Source: Ningiella ruwaisensis
GTDB lineage: Bacteria; Pseudomonadota; Gammaproteobacteria; Enterobacterales; Alteromonadaceae
Length of the DNA stretch: 64,000 nt
Direction: 5' to 3'
NCBI RefSeq assembly: GCF_004798935.1
Contig: NZ_RAHT01000009.1
Location: forward strand, 1-64,000
This document shows positions 31,467 through 40,425 of the stretch, piece after piece. A program made the translations under genes and the position numbers. Every line of letters begins with the position of its first letter. Position 1 is the stretch's first letter. The notes below the pieces were generated by a model. That model made no database searches. It saw nothing but the letters and a program-made list of their open reading frames with translations, and had not been told where the DNA came from.

Positions 31467-32756
31467 TTAGGCGTTAACAACTTCAATATAGGCTTGGTCA
31501 CGCATTTCGCGAAGCCATGCATCGGTTTCTTCTTGGAATTTACGGTTAAAGAGTAACTGATAGGCGCGCTCTTCTTTTTTACGCTCTGTCGCATCGTCTA
31601 CGCGTCTGTCAATCAACTGGATGAGATGCCAGCCGTGTTGCGAACGAATGGGCATGCTGTATTCGTCTTTTTCCAATGAGGCTAATGCATCTTTGAAGGC
31701 AGGTACGTAAATATTTGGGTCATTCCAGCCTAATTCGCCGCCTCTTAGCGCTGAACCAGGATCTTGTGAATGCTCTTTCGCCAGTTCGGCAAAGTCCGCG
31801 TCACCTTCAATCAGGTCTTTTCTGAACTCTAGCAGCATTTGTTCCGCTTTGGTATCGCTTAAGATGATACTCGGCTGAATGAGTATGTGTCGCGCATTCA
31901 CCTCTTCGATTTGCACCAGTTCGACGCCCCGTGTATCCAATACTTTAAGAATGTGAAATCCAGCGCCTGAACGAATTGGGCCAATCAGCTCGTCTTTTGG
32001 TTTATTTTGAACCGCTTCAGCAAAAAGTGTGGGCATTGAGTTGATATTCATCCATCCCATGTCTCCGCCATCAAGTGCTTCTGCGCCAGATGAAGAAGCG
32101 ATCGCAATCTTGGTAAAGTCCGAGCCATTGTTTAACAGCTCCAGTACTTTATCCGCCCTGTCGCGAGCATCGCTAATTTCCTGATCAGTCGCATTGCCCG
32201 GCAATCCTATCAAGATATGACCGAGTCGATATTCGGCTTGAGCATCGCCCTGCTGATTCAAAATATCTACCAGTGTTTCAATTTCTTGAGGTGTGATATA
32301 TACACGACGCCGAACGTTTGCGCGTCTTACTTCGCCCATGATGAGTTCTTTTCGAACCGACTCACGATACGAATCATAGCTAGTGCCTTCAGATGTGATG
32401 ACTTGTCTAAGTTGTGGAACGCTCATCCCTTCGCCTTGAGCGATATTGGCAATGGTTTGGTCAAGTTGCGGATCGCTTATTTGAATGCCCATGCGTTGAG
32501 CCATTTGCATTTGTAAATTTTCCATTATTAAACGTTCAATCGCTTGCGTTCTCAATGCGTTGTCGGAAGGCAGTGCCTGACCTTGCGCTACCGCCCCGCG
32601 TTTAACGGTATCAACCAATTCCTGTATTTCACTTTCCAGTATTACGCCTTGGTCGACAATAACGGAGACTTTATCTAGCAATTGCTTTGCATTGCTCGTA
32701 AATGCCATACAGCAAACGAAAAATAACAAGCCAATATGTGTAAACTTAATTTTCAT
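31467..32756 (-). CDS. surA: Periplasmic chaperone SurA
   Basis: The 429-residue protein has a signal peptide (about 1-23), an N-terminal chaperone domain (VSVIVDQGVILESEIQELVD), two parvulin PPIase domains (about 175-275 and 288-385, with YRLGHILIGLP and VNARHILIQPS) and the C-terminal helix that completes the chaperone module. SurA escorts outer-membrane proteins, LptD among them, to the BAM complex. It lies directly downstream of lptD, as in E. coli. Confidence 0.97.
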   Translation of the reverse strand: MKIKFTHIGLLFFVCCMAFTSNAKQLLDKVSVIVDQGVILESEIQELVDTVKRGAVAQGQALPSDNALRTQAIERLIMENLQMQMAQRMGIQISDPQLDQTIANIAQGEGMSVPQLRQVITSEGTSYDSYRESVRKELIMGEVRRANVRRRVYITPQEIETLVDILNQQGDAQAEYRLGHILIGLPGNATDQEISDARDRADKVLELLNNGSDFTKIAIASSSGAEALDGGDMGWMNINSMPTLFAEAVQNKPKDELIGPIRSGAGFHILKVLDTRGVELVQIEEVNARHILIQPSIILSDTKAEQMLLEFRKDLIEGDADFAELAKEHSQDPGSALRGGELGWNDPNIYVPAFKDALASLEKDEYSMPIRSQHGWHLIQLIDRRVDDATERKKEERAYQLLFNRKFQEETDAWLREMRDQAYIEVVNA

Positions 32757-32824
32757 AACTTCTCAATGTTGATGCAATTTATTGCACAGCAAAACCATAT
32801 GCTGAGCAAGTATTACGCGTTAGA

Positions 32825-35041
32825 TTAATTTAAAACAAAGGGTTGACGATACCCAAATAAGCCCTGACGCAACATATCGACTTTGTTCGTTTGATTGCCC
32901 ATGCCTTTAAAGACAAATTGTAGCGCAATTCCAGAATCGAATTCATCTATGTTGCGAATGCCCTCATTATTAAATCGTGTTGCAAGATGACGCTGAACTG
33001 TCAGTCTAAGCGCCCAACAACAACTCTCGTACTCGATACCCACAAACGCCTCAGTAGTGCGTGAGAGCTCAAAATCTCGATAATAACGACCTACCCAATG
33101 CCAGTTTTCATTGATAGGCCAACTTGCAGAGATACCAAATTGGTCAATTTTTTCGTTAGAAAGTTCGCGAATATAACGATGACTCAGTTGGATAAGCTTG
33201 GTATCCGACAAGCGATACTCTGTTGAAACACTGCTTCGCTCAACCTTATTGCTTTGATTCCCAACTTGAATATCCGAATGCACAAACCAATTACGGTTTA
33301 TGCGCCAATCGACTTCAGCCGCAATGGATGAACGATTATCGTCTCGATTGCTGGCATCTAATTCTGAATCCTCCAGGAATAAAATTTGACCGATACTGGC
33401 GACCAGGACCTCTCTGTTCGCATCATTTATTAAACGGCTAGTCGCCCCTAATGTAATTTGATTATTATCGTTAATTCTATCTAAACCCGTGAATTCCTGA
33501 CCACGAAAAATATTTGAAAAGGTGGTGAGTAATTCTGTTGTGTCATACAGCCCAATATTTGACTGATCCTGATAGCTGGTATAAAGATACTGGACTTTCG
33601 GTTCGAAGGTAAGGAGGTATTCGTTATTCGCCAGCTTTTGGTCTTTTTCAAAAATCAAAGAGCCGTAGAGCCTGCCTTGTCCCAAGGTACGAGTGACCTC
33701 ATCCTCAAGCGGGGTATCAGGAATATTTTCTACGTCTTGGTCGTAATAAGTGTGCATCACACTCACCTGAGCAAGCAATTCGCCCCACGCTCGCTGATAA
33801 GGAAGACTTATCGACGGCTCCACATGAAAACGAAGCGCATCTCCTCGACTCGCGAGGGGATTTTCGAAATAGGCCAATTCAGATTTTATATCAAAATCCA
33901 GCCAGTCGTTAAGCTTTGAAGAATAAAACAATTTCGCTTCGGGAATGGCGCGATAATTATCTTCGAAATTACCAATGGTAGTAAAATCTCTCACGAATAA
34001 AGAAAAGTCCAGGCTTTGGCTGTAATAATTGACACCTGCTGTTCGTTGAAGATGCGTATCCGCCTGGTTATAAAATTCGTTGCGCAGGTCAACGATATAG
34101 TTGTTATCACTTATATCGTTGATATCTGCACTAATTGACCAATTCTCACTTAATTTACCCTGATGGAAAAAACGATAAAAATATCGGTCGTCACTGTCTG
34201 CCAAATCAGTGTCGCTAGGAAGATATTCCAGTTGCAATTCACCCATATGATTTTGTGTTAGATATCGCCATTCGTTTTTAAGCTGTAAACCGCGATTGGT
34301 CATGTATCTTGTGGTGATGGTTGTATCTAAATTGGGCGCAATATTCCAATAAAAGGGTTGAGCATATTCAACGCCGGTGCTGCTTGTTGAACCTATTTCA
34401 GGAAACAAAAACCCAGTTTGTCGCTCTGTTGTGATAGGAAAAGCGAAATATGGCAGGTAAAAAACAGGGATGCCGCCAATGTAAAAACGCGTATGTTTAG
34501 CTTCCCCAAATGGGCGGCCCTTTCGAATTGCAATTTCGCTTGCCTGAATTTTCCAATCTTCACCACCTTTTGGGCAAGTAGTAAAAGAGACGTCTTCTAA
34601 AATTACGCCTTGCTCTTTAGAGATAGACAGTAAATCCGCACCACCACGTCCATTAATGCCTTTGATCATATACTCAGAAGACTGCAACTGAAGCAATTCC
34701 AGTTCAGCATTAGCCTCTATCCCTAAACTTTGCACTTGCAGTAATTCGTCTGTGTAAGACACGTTACCCGTCGCTTCAATAGTGCGGCCGTTTTCCTGCA
34801 AGTTGGCGGAATCTGCCGTAATGATTGATTCCGGAGTAGTGATGATCACATCACCCTGAAATACCGCCACTTCATTTTTGATAATTTGCGCCGCCTCAGA
34901 CCTCACTTCAATTGTGCCATCAGCAATTTTAGGCAATTCAAATTCAAAGGTCTGCACTTCGCATGTCAATTGGGCAAGCGCTGATGGGCTCGCGATTAAT
35001 GCAAGAGTAGAAAACAGCAGACATCTTTTAGCTTTTTTCAT
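32825..35041 (-). CDS. lptD: LPS assembly protein LptD
   Basis: The 738-residue outer-membrane protein inserts LPS into the outer leaflet with LptE. A signal peptide (1-23, ending ALA then Q) precedes the LptA-like N-terminal beta-jellyroll (about 40-180) and a 26-strand barrel. The four disulphide cysteines are in place: LTCEVQ (Cys 27), TTCPKGG (about 158) and the CC pair in YESCCWALR near the C-terminus. Their correct pairing needs DsbC, encoded nearby, and folding needs SurA, encoded next. It ends in a short tail GYRQPFVLN. It is divergent from djlA. Confidence 0.97.
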   Translation of the reverse strand: MKKAKRCLLFSTLALIASPSALAQLTCEVQTFEFELPKIADGTIEVRSEAAQIIKNEVAVFQGDVIITTPESIITADSANLQENGRTIEATGNVSYTDELLQVQSLGIEANAELELLQLQSSEYMIKGINGRGGADLLSISKEQGVILEDVSFTTCPKGGEDWKIQASEIAIRKGRPFGEAKHTRFYIGGIPVFYLPYFAFPITTERQTGFLFPEIGSTSSTGVEYAQPFYWNIAPNLDTTITTRYMTNRGLQLKNEWRYLTQNHMGELQLEYLPSDTDLADSDDRYFYRFFHQGKLSENWSISADINDISDNNYIVDLRNEFYNQADTHLQRTAGVNYYSQSLDFSLFVRDFTTIGNFEDNYRAIPEAKLFYSSKLNDWLDFDIKSELAYFENPLASRGDALRFHVEPSISLPYQRAWGELLAQVSVMHTYYDQDVENIPDTPLEDEVTRTLGQGRLYGSLIFEKDQKLANNEYLLTFEPKVQYLYTSYQDQSNIGLYDTTELLTTFSNIFRGQEFTGLDRINDNNQITLGATSRLINDANREVLVASIGQILFLEDSELDASNRDDNRSSIAAEVDWRINRNWFVHSDIQVGNQSNKVERSSVSTEYRLSDTKLIQLSHRYIRELSNEKIDQFGISASWPINENWHWVGRYYRDFELSRTTEAFVGIEYESCCWALRLTVQRHLATRFNNEGIRNIDEFDSGIALQFVFKGMGNQTNKVDMLRQGLFGYRQPFVLN

Positions 35042-35217
35042 GCAGACTTCATGTGTACGAGTAAGAAAAGGTAGGTAAATAATTTAGCTTCAGGATTTTA
35101 ATGGTAATCGACGCAAAACCCAAGATTAATCTAAACAAAAGCGCTAAAAAGCGTACTTTTGACTAAAAACCCTTTAAAATATGACAAAACCAATCATTCA
35201 CAATCATATAGTTAATT

Positions 35218-36072
35218 ATGCCGTACTGGGGAAAAATTGTAGGTGCCATTATAGGAATGGCAATTTTTAAACTGCCAGGCTTAATATTAGGTCTGATTGT
35301 TGGGCACATGTTTGACATCAACTATGCGCGAGATTTTTCGCGTCAAGGTGGCTTTGCTCGCTTTTTTTCAAATAAAGAAAGCATTCAACGACAAGCTGTG
35401 TTTTTTCATGCCTTGTTTTCGTCCCTGGGGCACATTTGTAAAGCGGATGGGCATGTTACGCCCGCAGAAATAAAAGTCGCCTCTAAATTAATGGATGACA
35501 TGCGCTTAAGTGGTGAACTCAAAAAAGAAGCGCAACAAGCCTTTAGAGAAGGCAAGGCAAGAGATTTTCCTTTGCAAGATATGTTGCAAACCTTCAGACA
35601 GCAGGCGCATGGCCGACGCGATATATTGCAAGTATTCCTTGAAATACTTATTGCAGCAGCCTTTGCTGATGGAAAGGTAACACAGGCCGAAGTGAATGTG
35701 CTTTCAAAAGTCGCAGCAAGCTTAGGCTTTAGTCAGGCAGACCTACAGTTTTTGATTGCTACTTTTGAAGCAGGGCAGCGTTTTCGACAGGGCGCTGGAT
35801 TTGGCGGGGGCGCGAATCGGGGTAGGCAGGAACAATATCAACATGCTTACTCCAGTCAAAACGCCCTTAAAGACGCCTACAAAATACTCGGTGCTAGCGA
35901 ATCAGACGATGATAAAAGTATAAAACGCGCATATAAAAAATTAATGGCACAGCACCACCCAGACAAGTTAGCTGCGAAAGGCTTGCCAGAGCAAGCGATT
36001 GAAATGGCGAATCAACGCACTCAGGAAATTCAGTCAGCTTATGAGTTAATTAAAGAGAAGCGCGGTTTTTAA
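35218..36072 (+). CDS. djlA: Co-chaperone DjlA (TerB plus J domain)
   Basis: The 284-residue protein has an N-terminal membrane helix with glycine spacing (GAIIGMAIFKLPGLILGLIV, about 7-29), a TerB-like helical domain (about 55-180, with ICKADGHVTPAEIKVASKLM), a Gly/Gln-rich linker and a C-terminal J domain (about 218-284) with the HPD motif in MAQHHPDKLAAKG. J domains stimulate DnaK ATPase; DjlA acts at the inner membrane. Its last 23 bases overlap the 3' end of aceK on the other strand. Confidence 0.95.
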   Translation: MPYWGKIVGAIIGMAIFKLPGLILGLIVGHMFDINYARDFSRQGGFARFFSNKESIQRQAVFFHALFSSLGHICKADGHVTPAEIKVASKLMDDMRLSGELKKEAQQAFREGKARDFPLQDMLQTFRQQAHGRRDILQVFLEILIAAAFADGKVTQAEVNVLSKVAASLGFSQADLQFLIATFEAGQRFRQGAGFGGGANRGRQEQYQHAYSSQNALKDAYKILGASESDDDKSIKRAYKKLMAQHHPDKLAAKGLPEQAIEMANQRTQEIQSAYELIKEKRGF

Positions 36073-37783
36073 AGCGCTTTTGTTCATTATATGGGAATAC
36101 ATCTTCAAACAGACCAGAGCGAATATTGGCTTGTTTGGATTGCCAAAAAGTGGCTTCAAGTAAATCCGGGTGCAAAGCTTTAAAATGTTTACGGGTGTTT
36201 GGGTCACACAATAGAAAAGAAGCGAACTCTTCAGGAAAGATATCGTTTGGCGCCACAGAATACCAAGGCTCGCTGGCCATCTCATCTTCGGGATAGCGGG
36301 GTGGCGGGATATGGCGGAAGTTACATTCGCTTAGGTAACAAATCTCATCGTAATCGTAAAAAATGACCCGTCCATGCCTCGTTACACCAAAGTTTTTGAA
36401 CAACATGTCACCGGGGAATATGTTTGCCGCCGCAATTTGTTTGATCGCTAAGCCATATTCTCTTATAGCATGAATATATTGTTCTTCTGTTTTTGCATCG
36501 TCTAAATACAGGTTTAATGGCGTCATGCGCCTTTCGATATAGACGTGCTTTAACAACAGCATATCACCCTCAATGCGCAACTGGCTTTGTACCGTCTTTT
36601 TCAATTCGTTAAGCAATTCGTCTGAGAATCTATTCAAGGGAAATGCAACCCAGGAGAATTCAAGTGTGTCTGCCATTCTTCCTACTCGGTCATGTTGTTT
36701 CACCAGTTGATACTTCTCTTTTACGGTCGCATGCGTCATTTCTTTTTGCGGGGCAAATTTATCTTTGATGAGTTTAAAGACAAATGGATAGCTGGGTAAG
36801 GTAAAGACGGTCATGACCATGCCTCTAATGCCTGGCGCCACTACAAAGTCGTCGTCGGTTTGCGATAAATGCTCTAAAAAGTCTCTGTAAAACAGTGTTT
36901 TTCCATGCTTTTGTAAGCCAATACAGGTATATAGCTCAGACGCCGTTTTGCTTGGCAGTATAGACTTCAGGAAATGCACGATGGCACCCGGATATTGTGT
37001 GTCAACCATAAAGTAAGCTCGCGCAAATCCAAAAATAATCGCTGTATCCTGTTTATTTGCAATCAAGCTATCGATATACAGCTCACCCTTTTCGTTATTT
37101 AAAACAGGCAGTACAAACGGAAACGTCTTTGATGGTCCTACACTAATTTTACCCACCACATAAGCTGCTTTATTGCGATAAAAAAGCGGTTGTAAAATTT
37201 CCAGCTCTGCGTGTTGCAGGGTATCAATATCTTCCTGAATTTGTTCACTCAGCGCCTCATCCATCAATCGGTAAAGCGTTTGGTCTTGCCTCACTGGCAA
37301 AGTAAGAGGAAGCTTGTCGATGATTGTTTTGTATACATCGTGAATGTTCTGTTGATTTATTTGGTATCGGTCAGACTCGGTATAGGCCGAGAAGGTGTCA
37401 GGATCCACCTGAGTTTTAACGAAGATATTTTCATTTAAATAGTATCGTCTGTCGAACATTCGACAAAAAAGGGAGTTGAAAAAACTTTCTGCCAGTTCCG
37501 GCTGCTTGTGATCGCTTAAGAGTTCAATGTACGCCGCCTTAACCCAATGCCAAATATGCTCATCAAGCGTTTTTATGCCAAAGCGATTTTTTAAAAGCGT
37601 GACGGCTTCATTTACTTTCGCATCGTATGACTGAATGCGAAGAGCAGAGTGTTCCTGGACTGACTTCCAGTCAGCACTTTCAAAGCGAGCGTTTGCGCCT
37701 TGAGTGAAGTACAAAAACGTGTGATAGTGCCGGTTAAATCCAGACAATATGGCTTGGGCAATATCTTTTGCTAATGGCAACAT
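36050..37783 (-). CDS. aceK: Isocitrate dehydrogenase kinase/phosphatase
   Basis: The product is 577 residues from the ATG at 37783 (587 from GTG at 37813). The ATG start matches the known family beginning (LAKDIAQAILSGFNRHYHTF aligns with the E. coli N-terminus). AceK phosphorylates and dephosphorylates isocitrate dehydrogenase, steering carbon between the TCA cycle and glyoxylate bypass. Family-typical segments include RGMVMTVFTLPSYPFVFKLI, YIERRMTPLNLYLDDA and FKNFGVTRHGRVIFYDYDEI. No aceA or aceB is in the window. Its start region abuts xerD on the other strand. Confidence 0.95.
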   Translation of the reverse strand: MLPLAKDIAQAILSGFNRHYHTFLYFTQGANARFESADWKSVQEHSALRIQSYDAKVNEAVTLLKNRFGIKTLDEHIWHWVKAAYIELLSDHKQPELAESFFNSLFCRMFDRRYYLNENIFVKTQVDPDTFSAYTESDRYQINQQNIHDVYKTIIDKLPLTLPVRQDQTLYRLMDEALSEQIQEDIDTLQHAELEILQPLFYRNKAAYVVGKISVGPSKTFPFVLPVLNNEKGELYIDSLIANKQDTAIIFGFARAYFMVDTQYPGAIVHFLKSILPSKTASELYTCIGLQKHGKTLFYRDFLEHLSQTDDDFVVAPGIRGMVMTVFTLPSYPFVFKLIKDKFAPQKEMTHATVKEKYQLVKQHDRVGRMADTLEFSWVAFPLNRFSDELLNELKKTVQSQLRIEGDMLLLKHVYIERRMTPLNLYLDDAKTEEQYIHAIREYGLAIKQIAAANIFPGDMLFKNFGVTRHGRVIFYDYDEICYLSECNFRHIPPPRYPEDEMASEPWYSVAPNDIFPEEFASFLLCDPNTRKHFKALHPDLLEATFWQSKQANIRSGLFEDVFPYNEQKRFKNRASL

Positions 37784-37813
37784 TAGGTCAATAAAATAAT
37801 CAAGAATAATCAC

Positions 37814-38743
37814 ATGGTGACAGCGCTAGACTCAACAAACAAGCCCCAGAAGCTAGAACTTTCGTCGGTAAATCAGCAATTAATTGATGATTTTATCAAC
37901 ATGCTTTGGCTGGAAAAAGGCTTAAGTGACAATACAGCAAGCGCATACCGTAGCGATTTGACCAAATTTGCGCTGTTTGTCAAAAGCAGTTTGCTTGATG
38001 TCAGTAGCGATACAGTCAAATCCTACTTGACGCATCGGCTGAATAAAAAACTGTCGCAACGTTCGACCTCCCGGTTCTTAAGCAGTGCGCGAGCCTTCTA
38101 TCGGCATTTAATTGCAAATAAAAAAATCGATAAAAATCCCATTGAAAATGTCAGTAATCCCAAATTGCCGAGCTACTTGCCAAGCACCCTATCAGAGTCA
38201 CAGGTTGAGCGCTTATTGAGCACGCCGAGTGATGATGATCCTGTTCAAATGCGTGACAAAGCCATGTTGGAGCTTTTGTATGCCACTGGAATTCGTGTTA
38301 GCGAACTGGTTAATTTACAAATGCATGAGTTGGGCATGCTTCAAGGTGTAATAAGGGTAACAGGTAAAGGCGGTAAAGAACGATTGGTTCCTATGGGGGA
38401 GCTTGCTTGTGAGGTGCTAAGTGACTATTTAAAAAATGCGAGGCCAGCTTTACTTAAAAAACCAAGTAATACCGTTTTCCCGAGCAAGCGCGGTAGCACG
38501 ATGACGCGTCAGACCTTTTGGCATCGCATAAAGTTTTACGCCAGTCAGGCCGATATAAAAGTGCATTTGTCGCCACATACTTTGCGTCATGCCTTTGCCA
38601 CTCACTTGTTGAATCATGGCGCTGACTTGCGGGTGGTGCAAATGCTTTTAGGTCATAGCGACTTATCAACGACTCAGATATATACGCATATCGCAACCCA
38701 GCGCTTGCAAACACTTGTTAAGGAGCATCACCCCAGAGGATAA
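37814..38743 (+). CDS. xerD: Tyrosine recombinase XerD
   Basis: The 309-residue recombinase acts with XerC at dif to resolve chromosome dimers. The SAM-like N-terminal domain (WLEKGLSDNTASAYRSDLTK) and the catalytic domain are complete, with the R-K-H-R-H-Y set in ATGIRVSELVNL, GKGGKERLVPM, SPHTLRHAFATH and LGHSDLSTTQIYTH. It has about 20 extra N-terminal residues compared with E. coli XerD. It is a housekeeping recombinase, not the integron integrase: the integrase-specific extra motif is absent. dsbC follows, as in E. coli. Confidence 0.96.
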   Translation: MVTALDSTNKPQKLELSSVNQQLIDDFINMLWLEKGLSDNTASAYRSDLTKFALFVKSSLLDVSSDTVKSYLTHRLNKKLSQRSTSRFLSSARAFYRHLIANKKIDKNPIENVSNPKLPSYLPSTLSESQVERLLSTPSDDDPVQMRDKAMLELLYATGIRVSELVNLQMHELGMLQGVIRVTGKGGKERLVPMGELACEVLSDYLKNARPALLKKPSNTVFPSKRGSTMTRQTFWHRIKFYASQADIKVHLSPHTLRHAFATHLLNHGADLRVVQMLLGHSDLSTTQIYTHIATQRLQTLVKEHHPRG

Positions 38744-39023
38744 AATGAGGCGAGTGAATACCTTGAAATCAAGTGGGTCGAATTAAAATGCGCAAGTTAC
38801 TCAAACAGGCGGGGCAAACATCCAAGAAACTTTTTTAGATTTTTTTCATCAAATGTTCGCCTTTTTACGTAAACCTACGGATAACTGCTTATTGCCAGTC
38901 TTAGCATTTGCTATTATTTGTTATGAATTGGGTGACTTACACCCTGAAATTTAATCTTGATAAGCACGGTCTATCATTTTAACCAAAGCATTTTATCAAT
39001 CAGTTTTTATTTGGACGTTTTAC

Positions 39024-39809
39024 ATGACAATAACTACACATCAAATCGCTTGCTCACGCCATACTTTTGTAGGTAGTCGATTAAATCGACTATTGGCACT
39101 GTTTTCTGCAAGTATTTTAACTCTCGTTTTTGCCTTTAGTGCTGACGCTCAAGTATCTGGAGAAAGAGATGAACTTGCTGCCGAGTTAAGCAAAAAGCTA
39201 CAGTTGCGAATAGATTCGATTGCTGACTCTCAAGTGCCAGGCTTGCTTGAGCTATATACCGATCGAGGTTTGTTTTATGCCAGCGAAAGCGGAGATTATT
39301 TTCTGCAAGCAAGAGTCTATAGCCTCAAAGACGGAATTGTCGATGTAACTGAAGACAGTTTGAAGAAAATGCGTCTGGACGGTATAGAAAAGTTTGCCGA
39401 TTCCGCCATTACCTTTAAGGCCGATAATGAAAAATACGTCGTGAATGTCTTCACTGACGCAACCTGTGGTTACTGTCGTAAGCTTCACAACGAAATGGAT
39501 CAAATTAATGATTTGGGCATTACTGTGCGCTATTTGGCGTTTCCAAGAGCGGGCATAAATAGCCAGGTATATAAAGATGCGGTATCTATATGGTGCTCTG
39601 AAGACCCTCAAGACGCCATTACAAGAGCGAAAGCTGGAGAGCAGGTTGCCGATGCAAGTTGCGAAAACAAAGTCGCAGAGCAGTATAACTTTGGAAAACA
39701 AATCGGCGTGAATGGCACACCTAATATCATTCTTCCTGATGGCTCAGTTGTGCCGGGATATCAGCCTGCTAAAAACTTAGAGGCTGCCTTGCAACAAGCT
39801 GCGCTGTAG
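39024..39809 (+). CDS. dsbC: Thiol:disulphide interchange protein DsbC
   Basis: The 261-residue periplasmic isomerase has a signal peptide (about 20-42, ending SADAQ), the DsbC N-terminal dimerisation domain and a thioredoxin-like domain with the CGYC active site in TDATCGYCRKLHNEM. A second cysteine pair lies near 192 and 213 (WCSED, SCENK), and a cis-Pro in NGTPNIILPDG. It reshuffles wrong disulphides, LptD being a classic client. Its last 41 bases overlap the sortase gene on the other strand. Confidence 0.95.
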   Translation: MTITTHQIACSRHTFVGSRLNRLLALFSASILTLVFAFSADAQVSGERDELAAELSKKLQLRIDSIADSQVPGLLELYTDRGLFYASESGDYFLQARVYSLKDGIVDVTEDSLKKMRLDGIEKFADSAITFKADNEKYVVNVFTDATCGYCRKLHNEMDQINDLGITVRYLAFPRAGINSQVYKDAVSIWCSEDPQDAITRAKAGEQVADASCENKVAEQYNFGKQIGVNGTPNIILPDGSVVPGYQPAKNLEAALQQAAL

Positions 39810-40425
39810 GCAATTCTATTGCTCTAACAACATAGCGAAACCTTGGGTTTATTTCGATTGACTCAAAAGGATAGCAGGTAATCAAAGTAAGCGCCGGCAC
39901 GTTGGTCGGCGCAGTCACTTCAAACGCAGTTTCAGGCACAACCATGACGTCAGTCACCTGAAACTTTGTATGCGCATCTGCTTGTTCAAATGAAAAAATA
40001 TCGCCTACTTTTACCTTTTTCAAATAAGCAAAATGGGTGTCTCGATGCCCCGCGATAACGACATTTTTACTTTGTTCCTTGTTAAAATTATCTGAAAAGT
40101 TCATAAGTGCTGATGGACCAAAGGCTAAGTTGCGCGTATTCAAGCCTGCAAGTACAAAGTCTTCATGGTCTTTATACTTTAATTTACCTATTATTTGAGT
40201 GTCGGCCCAAGGCCAGGGTCGCGCGATATGCGCAATCTTGTCTCTACCTGTGCCGGACTGCTTGTCTGGAAAAGTAAGTGCTCGCTCCCAGGCACTTTGC
40301 ATCAGTTGCTGCGCGACTTCCGCCTTTAGCGGAATGTAAAGTCCTTTGCCAATGAGCAGCAGTGCACTTATCAACAGGGCGTAGAAGACACTTTGTTGCC
40401 AACAAGACGGTAGCCATCGACTCAT
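39769..40425 (-). CDS. Proteobacterial dedicated sortase (class of TIGR03784)
   Basis: The 218-residue transpeptidase has an N-terminal membrane anchor (about 12-30) and a sortase fold with catalytic His127 in VVIAGHRDTHF, Cys184 in LTLITCYPF and Arg195/Arg197 in NPRFRYVVRA. It should cut the LPQTA signal of the neighbouring VIT/VWA protein and link it to a nucleophile. In Gram-negative bacteria the acceptor is not established. It is the last gene of the - strand pdsO-target-sortase run, coupled to the target gene by an ATGA overlap. Its 3' end overlaps dsbC by 41 bases. Confidence 0.93.
   Translation of the reverse strand: MSRWLPSCWQQSVFYALLISALLLIGKGLYIPLKAEVAQQLMQSAWERALTFPDKQSGTGRDKIAHIARPWPWADTQIIGKLKYKDHEDFVLAGLNTRNLAFGPSALMNFSDNFNKEQSKNVVIAGHRDTHFAYLKKVKVGDIFSFEQADAHTKFQVTDVMVVPETAFEVTAPTNVPALTLITCYPFESIEINPRFRYVVRAIELPTAQLVARQPLSF

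Noticed and set aside
37814-38743. Tyrosine recombinase gene considered as the integron integrase
   Set aside because: It lacks the integrase-specific insert, lies 28 kb past the array end, and its neighbour dsbC marks it as housekeeping xerD.
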